From Ixodes scapularis (lineage: Eukaryota > Arthropoda > Arachnida > Ixodida > Ixodidae): DNA of 64,000 nt. The notes beneath the pieces are model-generated. The model ran no database searches and was not told the DNA's origin. It saw nothing but the letters and a program-made list of their open reading frames with translations. The position numbers and the translations under genes were made by a program. Positions 55,901 through 64,000 of the stretch are shown here, piece after piece (the stretch's first letter is position 1; every line of letters begins with the position of its first letter). The stretch lies in NCBI RefSeq assembly GCF_016920785.2, contig NW_024609839.1:27470749-27534748 (forward strand), read 5' to 3'.

Positions 55901-57410
55901 ATACGACATTCTGGGGATGAAACAGTCGATTTAAGCTGAAGTTACACTATGAGGTATGCCAACCTTAAGACTGTGATCGACGCGGGGAGAGATGAAAGAG
56001 GAGCTAACGTATAGTTTGTGTTTCAGAGAAGCGTTGGAATCATAAATTTTAGGGAAGAGGCATAAATGTGTTATTTTACGGCGGGAGAATAGAAGGAGCA
56101 GAGGTTGGGTGGTTTTCATAGATGAAAGACTTGCGGTGCGATGATAGTTACAGACTATGAAATGTGCGGCGCGATTTTGCAGGGCTTCGGTGTTTGTTAC
56201 ACGCGTTGAGTGACCGGGATCCCAGATTGCCGCGCCATATCCCAGCTTTAAACGTATTGAAGTCTTGTACAGAGGTCGTTTTTGTGACATGGTGTTTAAA
56301 GAAAAGTTTCGTTTTAAATATCCAAGCATCGAATTTGTGTTAGTGATTATTTGATCAAAACAAGTTTTACAAGATAGGTTAGAGGTGATCTAAACACCAA
56401 GATACATAAATGAGATTACATATATGAGCTGAGTTTTATAAACTGAGTAGGGTGATGGTGACGTGTTACGACGAGACACCCTCACAGTTCTACATTTTTT
56501 TGTATTGAAACTCATTTGCCATAATTTACACCATTCCAACACCGCGCATAAGTCAGCCTGTGGAAGTGCTGCATCGGATGTTTTAGTAATTTCACGATCT
56601 ATTACACAGCCATCTGCGAATAAGCTAATATGGAATAATACCCACATTGGTAAGTTATTAATATAAGTAAAAACTAGAAGGGGTCTCAAAACGAACCGCT
56701 GTGGAACACCGGAGGTAATAGTACTGGTACAAAAATTTTCGCCATTTGTAGTAACAAACTGTGATTGGTTTGTTAGAAAATATTTATTCCACGACAAAAA
56801 AAAATTAAAATCAATATTAAGCTTATCAAGCTTTAAAAAAGTGTTTCTGATATACTCTTTCATAGGATTTGCGAATGTTGAGAAAAACGCATTTAGCCTG
56901 AAATTCGCGGTCAAGGATGGAGAAAATATTACTGAAAGTAAACAGTTGAGTTTCAGAGGAAGGTGGGTTTTGAAAACCATGTTGCGAGGGTAAAAAATAA
57001 CTGGAATTGAAGAAATTAATTACATTAGAATAAATTATGTACTCTAAATTGTTCTGGGGCGTGCTTGGTTAATAATAACAGTAATTAAGAGGGATATATT
57101 TGTTGCCTGATTTACAAAGCGAAACCGCCACTATTTTCCAATCGTTTGGTAAAATGCCAAGGTCAGGTGATTGTCCAAAATAAAAAAAAAACAAAAAACA
57201 CTGAAGTGTGTTTTTGTACTTTTAAGCAATTTAGTGCTTATGTTATCAAAGCCAGACGAGGAGAACATTTTTATATGATCGATTAGATTACTTGCAACAG
57301 GTTTAGCCAGTCTTCTGCCTCGTGTTTTTGTTTGAGCATTTAAAGCTTTTTTTCGTGTCGGTGGTAACAATCTTGCATGTTTTCCAACCTTTGACAACCT
57401 CCTCTCTTAA
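55900..57410 (-). mobile_element. LINE fragment, third jockey/CR1-type family
   Basis: Minus strand from 57397: SSSGFDNISTKLLK (linker before RT), a gap with frame breaks, TITSGVPQRFVLRPLLVFTY, INNLPMWVLFHISLFADGC, LCAVLEWCKLWQMSFNTKKC and then RLKLGYGAAIWDPGHSTR with LQNRAAHFIVCNY at 55931-56329. These follow the reverse transcriptase order with FAD(G) in place of FADD, so the catalytic second Asp is lost. Both ends are missing. Confidence 0.82.
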
Positions 57411-57419
57411 AAATAAGAA

Positions 57420-58855
57420 GAAAGCAAGCACAAACGGCGAGCGCGCTCCCGCTCAGCCAGCCTTCTTCCCGGAAGATCGCGCATGGGCTTTCCTTTAATT
57501 GACTATTCCTCAACTCTTAACGTAAAACATGAAAAATACTAGATGAGTTCTCAGGTTTTCGAACGTCGCTCAAGGCTTTCACATTACAATTTCCTTTTGG
57601 CAGTAGTAGGACAAGGACGATTTAAACAATGCACGCATCACTCCACTTGAAACTTGGCATGTCTGGTGTTAGGCTATATCTCAATAATTTTGTCCATCTG
57701 AAATTTAGCGAATCCACCACATCAAGTGGACGTTTCCTATATTATGATTGGTCTCCTTCCGATTGGGAGGTGTCCCGTCGTTCTCCGGGATGGTAATGCC
57801 GTGGAGAAGTGTTCGCTGTTATGCAATGCCCGCCAGCACCTGACTCCTCACCAAAAACCGATTCAAAAACCGTCTCCCCCACTGGGATCAGAGAGGTGCC
57901 GGCAGTGCGAATGAGGCCTAACTGTATACCTTACGCATTTTTTGAGTCAGTTTGACAACTGCGCAATAGGCATGTAGAATTGTTTAAAAGTAAATGCACA
58001 AATAAAATATATCTAATTTGATTTCATGTGCCTGATAATACATCAGCACAGACTGGACGAAGTGCCGCACTTGCATTCAGTTGGAACCTGTATTGGACAA
58101 AATACTCGATGAAAGAGTTTAAGTTAAGTTACTAAATTCCTGCTTTATAAAGTATTTGAAATGCTACTTAAGTTACATTCACTGTAAAGTATCTAGAGTA
58201 GAGTAGAAATACTTAGAAAGGTAATTCAATTACTTTCGGGGATACTTCTACATTTCGTAATTTGTATCGTCGTCAGTAGCAAACACAATTATCCCGTTAC
58301 ACAAACCTGGTTTACATGGTTTAATAGCACGCAACAACACCAAACAGAAAACAAACAAACAACAACAACAACAAAAGAAAACAACATCGTAGGGCTATTT
58401 TATGCAGTTCAACCATAAGGAGCCGAATATCACTGAAAAATGTTACAAAACATTTTTGGGGCACACACAAAAAAAGAGCTCGCTTTAGCTCTTTGCAACT
58501 TTAAGGACCTATAAGGGGCGCGCTGGTGCCTATCAAAATGGCTGCCATCGGGCAGCCATTTTGATAGGCACGGTGCGTAATTATTTATAGTTTTGCTTCT
58601 TACCAGAAGCCTTACTTTATTTTTCCCCGCCAGGAATGTGTAGGCAAGCACCTTGTGAAGGTGAACATCCAGGAGCTGGGGAGCGCGATTCCCACACCGC
58701 GGTACCACCATTGCTGAAAGTTGAGAATAATGACATCGCTGAATATCACGTCCTGCGGCGGATGTTAGGCGCATCAGAAAGCTCTGGGCGCATCGTCTAA
58801 CTACAATTCATCTTCCCTCTATAGGAAGTTCACTATAAACAAACTTAGGATACGG
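57420..58855. other. non-coding stretch with repeat motifs
   Basis: 58130-58260 has AAGTATTT/AAAGTATCTAGAGTA motifs like hAT subterminal repeats, and 58336-58375 is CAA-rich. No gene is seen. Confidence 0.4.
58526..58571. repeat. perfect 21-bp hairpin
   Basis: GTGCCTATCAAAATGGCTGC(C) and its exact complement separated by ATCG. It is probably the core of a small foldback; outer arms do not extend clearly. Confidence 0.92.
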
Positions 58856-58859
58856 AAAT

Positions 58860-61055
58860 GATGAATAACCTTGAATAACCAGAGAATGCTTAAAAATGAT
58901 AACGAAAAAGAGCAGGTTATACGGAAAATTTTTAAAGACCAGAGATTTTGATGATTTATGCTGTTTTAAAGCCTATAGAAATCGGCTGACAAAGCTTCTG
59001 AGAAAGTTGAAAGATAACTATCTTCTATGCTTATTTAATGGCCAGTCAATGTCCAGGCCAGACCAGACATGGAAAACAATCAATAAATTATTGAACCGGT
59101 CAGCACAGCTAAACAATGTAACCGAGTTAAAGGTCGGAGAATCAACCTTATTAGAAAAGGCCATCGCCGATTTATTTAACAATTATTTTGCAAACCTAGT
59201 ACAGGGCACACAAAACGGCGATGCACCAATTTACTTAGGAACGCCGAATGAGAGCTGCGCTTTCCTCGCCCCCACTGATGAACATGAGGTTTATCATATG
59301 TTTAACACAATTTAAAATAGCAAATGTACTCATATTGACAACATTCAAATCAAGCCTGTTAAATATGTACTGGACATACTAACACCCACAATTACCCATA
59401 TTTTCAACATTTCAATTTCATCCGGAATCTTTCCTAAAAAATGCAAATTGCGAAAATTATAGCTATTTTCAAAGGTGGAGACAAAAACGATCATTCAAAC
59501 TACAGACCAATTTCCATTCTTCCTGTGTTTTCGAAGTGCCTAGAGAAAATTATTCATCGTCGTATGACTTCCTTTGTGACCATTTCTCGCTCATAACCTC
59601 ATCACAATATGGTTTCAGGAAGGGTAGATCAACTGAACTCGCACTACTAAATCAAAAAGAATTCGTCTTAAAATCATTCGAACAATAACTTCTAACTCTT
59701 GGTGTCTTTGTTGATTCCTCTAAAGCATTTGATCGCATAAATCATACCACCTTAATTAATAAACTTCAGTTTTATGGTTTCCGTGTTAAACCTGTTAACA
59801 TCGTACTTAGAATTTCGTAAACAATCTGTTTTTATAAACAACTATTCTTCAGACTTTCAAGCGTTAGAAACAGGTGTCCCTCAAGGAAGTATATTAGGCC
59901 CACTTCTGTTTAACATTTATATAAACGACATTCTAACGATTAGCCCGAACACCACTTTCATCATTTATGCTGATGACAGAACACTACTTTTTTCAGCTAG
60001 CAATATCAACACACTTGTAGAAACTACTAATAACACACTGGAATATATACATAAATGGAGTGAAGCAAACGCCCTACTAATTAATACATCTAAAACAAAA
60101 GCGATTATTTTAAGCCACATAATAAATTGCTAAATATTGACTTGTGCCTGAAACTTGGCCCCTCTATCATTGAAGTCGTCCCGAATGTAAAAACCTTAGG
60201 TGTAATGTTTAATGAAAACATGTCATGGGACACCCACATTCAAAGTGTAATAAAAATATTTCAAGTGTTGTTGGCATTCTCACCAAGTTCCGTTAAGTTT
60301 GCCAGTCAAAATTAAGCTTCTCATATACAATTCTTTATTCATGTCACATTCGAATTATTGTTACTTGGTCTGGGGCACATCAACTACAACTAACCTGGAC
60401 AAATTAACGATTCTTCAAAGGAAGGCAATCCGAGCTATAATCAATGTACCACAATCAACCCACACGAAACCACTGCTTAAATCATTGAACGTCCTACCCT
60501 TAAACAAACTGTACGGATACACTTTATTTATTCGATATATAGCAAGTATTAAACAAAAGACGCCTGACATTAGTAACAGCAGAATTAACAATAAATATTA
60601 GACCTTATAATGTACGTCACGAAGAAGTATGGAGGATACCATTCAGTCGAACAACCTATGGAACTCAAATGCTAAAACATCGCCTTCCTTTTTTACTAAA
60701 CGATTTAATTGAAAATAACATTATAATCGAACATTTAACATCTCATTCCTTAAAACCGATGTTTCTATGAATATTTATGCCATACAATTGTATTTTAGCA
60801 TATAGAGTGTATTTTTTTCCTCTTGACATTGTAATCTAGAGCCCAATTTTAAACGTGAATTTTGACTATTGTTAGAGTGATCCTTTTTTGAAGTATCTGA
60901 CTTTTTTCTTCTTTTTCTTTTGATTGCTTGCCGTTTGCTAAAAAAGGGGGCGTGAACCTCGTCAAGCCGACATCTGTCGGCTTTTTGTTCATGCCTCCAG
61001 TGTCTGTATTCGTGTACAGACGCAAATAGAATGATTGATTGATTGATTGAATGGA
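58860..61055 (+). mobile_element. LINE fragment, fourth family, 5'-truncated with GATT tail
   Basis: Plus strand: 58896-59315 linker (QTWKTINKLLNRSAQ, LFNNYFANL), then NYRPISILPVFSKCLEKI near 59500-59550, QYGFRKGRSTELALLN, SKAFDRINHTTLINKLQFYG, LETGVPQGSILGPLLFNIYI, NDILTISPNTTFIIYADD and MPVKIKLLIYNSLFMSHSNY near 60299. The YADD catalytic box and GVPQGS are intact within 59774-60133, but stops and shifts lie between frames. It ends in (GATT)n at 61032-61050, a CR1/L2-like microsatellite tail. It is the youngest-looking LINE in the window. Confidence 0.87.
59774..60133 (+). pseudogene. reverse transcriptase core of the LINE
   Basis: 120-codon open segment with palm motifs ETGVPQGSILGPLLFNIYIN and IIYADDRTLL. 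Reading frames change at about 59790 and 60130, so the domain as a whole is broken. Confidence 0.85.
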
Positions 61056-61059
61056 TAAA

Positions 61060-62350
61060 AAAGCCTACATAATAGCCATGGCACTCGTCGCACCTTCTTC
61101 TATTAGGTTGCTGTAGAAAGGCACTCAACGTTGGTAGAGACTTTGTTGCCATTTAGAGACGTCAGCCTACTCGTAGTTTGTTTCCTGTCCTTTTCTTTGC
61201 TTAGCAATGTTCGCTTACAGACAGTGTTCGCGACAGCAATAAGTGCCGGACTGACGACAAAAGGAAAAGAAACAAAAGAAACCTCCACGTTCTACCGTAG
61301 CAAAGTCAAATATAAAAAAAAAACGTATTTTTTATATTTTTTCCCCGCATTTGCTATGTCTTATTTTCTTGACCCTGAAGTCTGGATTGTTGTCGTGGGT
61401 CGTTTCTCCTTCTGCGCTGCGCCTCAGTGTGGCAATCTTTACATCCGTAAAGCCACCCCTCTTGTTTGACGATTTTTTGGGGGGATACTCTGCGAAAAAA
61501 GGAAAAGGCGCCTTTAGGAAGGCAAGGGGAAACCTTAATTGTACGAACTTTAATCTGAAATATGAGTCACATCGGCACAAAATCGATGTTTTCACGAGCT
61601 CATTGTAGCCTATCTGAGCTAGCGAAAGGATTTGGTTGCTCGAAAGAGCGTTCAAGTTTGCTCGTGCCTCGCCCACGCCACTTCATACCAAAAAACTCAG
61701 AAAATGGCGGAATGTCAAAAATGTATTTGAGATAATGAGTACGAGATACTCAGAAATGCAATTAAAATATAGTATCAAATACTTTTGATCAAACGCATTT
61801 CCAAGATGCCAATATACCTAAAAAAGTATTTTAAATACAGTATCTTTTGTAGAGTATTTGATATATGCAAAAGTCTGGTTGGAAAACATGTTCTCATTGA
61901 CTGAACACGAGTTCTAGGCGAATGCTAACACAGCGCTTGTGTCTGTCCATTCTGTACCCTGCACTGGAATATAGTAGTGGACAGAGAACATACAGCACTA
62001 AGGTACTAGTATCTAGGAGGTATTAGGCCAAGTAAAACTGAAAGTGTCCTTTATGTAGAGCTAAATATACTATTTGCGTTGCAAATTCATTGTTACCTCA
62101 CTTGTTTTTTTTTAATGTTTGTCTGTTGCTATTTAAGTACTAAACGACAATGCTATCTGTTTTAGCCAAATGCTTTTAGTCAGGTACTGTCATAAGGCAT
62201 AGTATCTGTCATAACCAAAATTTAATATGGCAAAATTGAATGACAGTCGGAATGAGGAATTTTGCACTTTAAGATTAAATGATGACAAGTCCTTGCTACC
62301 TTTATAGACGTTAAAACAGTAAGTAACCCTGTAAGTGAGGTATCACGTGA
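61060..62350. other. non-coding stretch
   Basis: 61710-61870 has GAGTATTTGA/AAATACTTTT motifs reminiscent of hAT subterminal repeats, without confirmed ends. No gene is seen. Confidence 0.4.
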
Positions 62351-62420
62351 GGTATTTCGTAAACGACCGCACTTTGACATTCGACGTCGAATGCCAATGT
62401 GCGGTCGTTTATGAAATACC
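62351..62420. repeat. 70-bp palindrome at the Penelope-like 5' end
   Basis: Two abutting 35-bp arms centred at 62385/62386 with 3 mismatches: GGTATTTCGTAAACGACCGC / ACTTTGACATTCGAC and their complement. The right arm is coding sequence of the GIY-YIG frame. Confidence 0.92.
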
Positions 62421-62850
62421 GTTTACTTGTAAGAAAGTGTATGTGGGTCAGACAGGAAGGTGTGTCAACGATCGTCTAAGAAAACATGCCGTGTCACTAA
62501 AGTCGTCGCCAGCAGGCCACTTTGCCATACATGTCAGGGACTGCCAGTGCTCCGCCTTGTTCAGGAAAACAAAAATCCTGAAACGTTTAGGGGAACGACG
62601 AACTCGCGAGCTCTACGAGGCAAAGGTTATTCTGTCGTGTGGGGATGCCTGCGTAAGCGCGCCGTCCGTGGCCTTGTCACAAAAAGAACTTTACTTTTTA
62701 GGTCGCGATCTTTAAGGATCCTTAGAATCTGTGAATATTTTAAACGTAAACTTCCTCTTTCTTTTTTCTACCGGAATTTCTATTCACGTCGTCCCAGGAC
62801 TCAATCGTTTTCAACAAGTCATTTAAGCGACCAACTTAAATCTTGGTATT
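62351..62850 (+). mobile_element. Penelope-like element fragment, GIY-YIG endonuclease
   Basis: The frame through 62715 encodes CAVVYEIPFTCKKVYVGQTG, RCVNDRLRKHAVSLKSSPAG, HFAIHVRDC, KILKRLGERRTRELYEA and SQKELYFLGRDL. The VY-x(10)-VYVGQTGR pair, the Arg/His helix (RLRKH) and the Glu in RELYEA match the GIY-YIG nuclease at the C-terminus of Penelope-like retroelements. No upstream reverse transcriptase is present, so the copy is 5'-truncated. It starts at a 70-bp palindrome (62351-62420). Confidence 0.83.
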
Positions 62851-63540
62851 CATAGCAATTCATTTTCAGGCAACTCAAGCTATGGCATATGTTTTTGCGG
62901 ATTTTCATTATGCATGTTTTAAAAGCATTCTTCGGTTTTTCTTCCTCTTTCTCCTTTTCATTAAACGTCAGTTGTTAGTTCAGCGCTCTATCCTGTCTCC
63001 CTTGCCTCTCCTTCCTGTCGTATTTGCGCTGTTAATTCAACAATATGATCAACCAAGTAGCCCACCAGATGATCGTGATGCACTGCCATCTACGTGCTCT
63101 CTGATAGGGAAAGTATGATAGACTACCTTGGCCAAACTTGAAAGTGGACTTAGCATTCCACATTGAGAAATATGTATACTAAATGTCACGCGTGTTCTTT
63201 CATGCGGCATTATGAAATATGATTCATACTGGCCATATTTTTAGTGAAGACTGTAGATAATAATAGAGCCAGGAAGTAATTTCTGTAATTATGCTTAATG
63301 AGATGATACTCATAGAATGCCCCTGGAAACTATTTTGAGGTCTTTCCATGAGTGCACTGAGAGTGCAATGTGCAGTTGCGACATGTACAAAGCCCTTCCC
63401 CTTCACTACACAATAAATAGCGGTAGGGGCCGACGCACACCTAAAAGTGATGTCTAATGGATTTTCATATCAGGAATAATGATGTGAAAAAAAAAAGAAA
63501 CAACGACAATTAACGTTTACAAATCTTTGTAACGCAAAAT
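62850..63540. other. non-coding stretch
   Basis: May include the 3' end of the Penelope-like fragment. Otherwise nothing recognised. Confidence 0.4.
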
Positions 63541-63918
63541 TAGAGCGCAGCTCTTGAGGAGGAAGGGTGGGTTCGACGGGGAGGGTATTCCTTCTGTCCT
63601 CCTCCTCTCCTCCCTCCGCTGAATTTGGTCATGAGTGGTGTGACACGAAGTCATGTGACGTCATTTTGCCCGCTAAATTTAGAGGAGAAACTGAATTGGT
63701 GTTGAGGTCACGTGACACCGATTTCCCCGCTATATTTAGCGGGTTAAGTTTTCGTGCTAAATTTAGCGGGAAAATTAAAGTTCCCTGACTTCGAAACTAA
63801 TTTCGTTTCCTCGCTAAATTGAGCGGGGAACCTGTTACGTCCCACAATGCAACGCGCGCGGCTGCGCTGACGGCCACGCCGCTCATCCCGGAAACGGGCA
63901 CCTAACGGCTGAGCTCTA
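63541..63918. mobile_element. MITE family H copy 3
   Basis: TAGAGCGCAGCTCTTGAGGA at the left and GGCTGAGCTCTAA at the right. The interior contains GTGACGTCATTTTGCC, GAGGTCACGTGACACC, GCTAAATTTAGC at 63756-63767 and several CCCGCTA(A/T)ATTTAGCGGG relatives. It is the longest of the three copies. Confidence 0.8.
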
Positions 63919-64000
63919 AAAGCAAAGCAGTATTGTCACGTTATGAGCCTTTAGGTTACTTCGACACTATTCACGCTGTAGATGAAAAATTTAGTCAGTG

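Overview
The window is animal nuclear DNA: exons carry GT-AG borders, introns run 0.8-6 kb, and nearly everything between exons is transposon-derived. The one host gene I can support is the 3' part of dachshund (dac), + strand, 3905-19918, in seven exons whose phases agree at every junction. The protein style and the repeats (many short inverted-repeat elements, several hAT elements, CR1/jockey-type LINE fragments, a Penelope-type GIY-YIG fragment, a tRNA-like SINE) suggest an arthropod, most likely a chelicerate such as a hard tick. The species assignment is inference.

Layout. 1-3900 is upstream dac intron with several MITEs, one inserted inside another. 3905-19918 holds the dac exons, ending in the DACHbox-C coiled-coil region and a terminal exon; the DNA-binding DACHbox-N exons must lie to the left. 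A strong splice acceptor at 21000 may start an alternative last exon or a spliced 3' UTR. 20100-27800 is non-coding, with MITEs and a broken SINE. 27828-33489 is one hAT element with an exact 8-bp target duplication, carrying a decayed BED/hAT transposase on the minus strand and two younger insertions. 33600-38500 holds a MITE, a foldback element and a field of CACGTG/TTTAGCGG motifs. 38526-43740 contains two minus-strand LINE fragments. 44560-55050 has further motif fields and three more probable hAT-type elements (45928-48135, 49325-50660, 53264-54581). 55900-61055 has a minus-strand and a plus-strand LINE fragment. 62351-62850 is a Penelope-like fragment starting at a 70-bp palindrome. The window ends in another motif-rich MITE.

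The predicted Dac segment would act as a nuclear transcriptional cofactor. The rest is mostly selfish DNA, with clear nesting that gives relative ages. I found no operons, CRISPR arrays, rRNA or intact tRNA genes, and no second intact host gene. The most unusual signal is a dispersed set of TCACGTGA and GCTAAATTTAGC motifs, part of it carried by a MITE family ending in TAGAGCGCAG.
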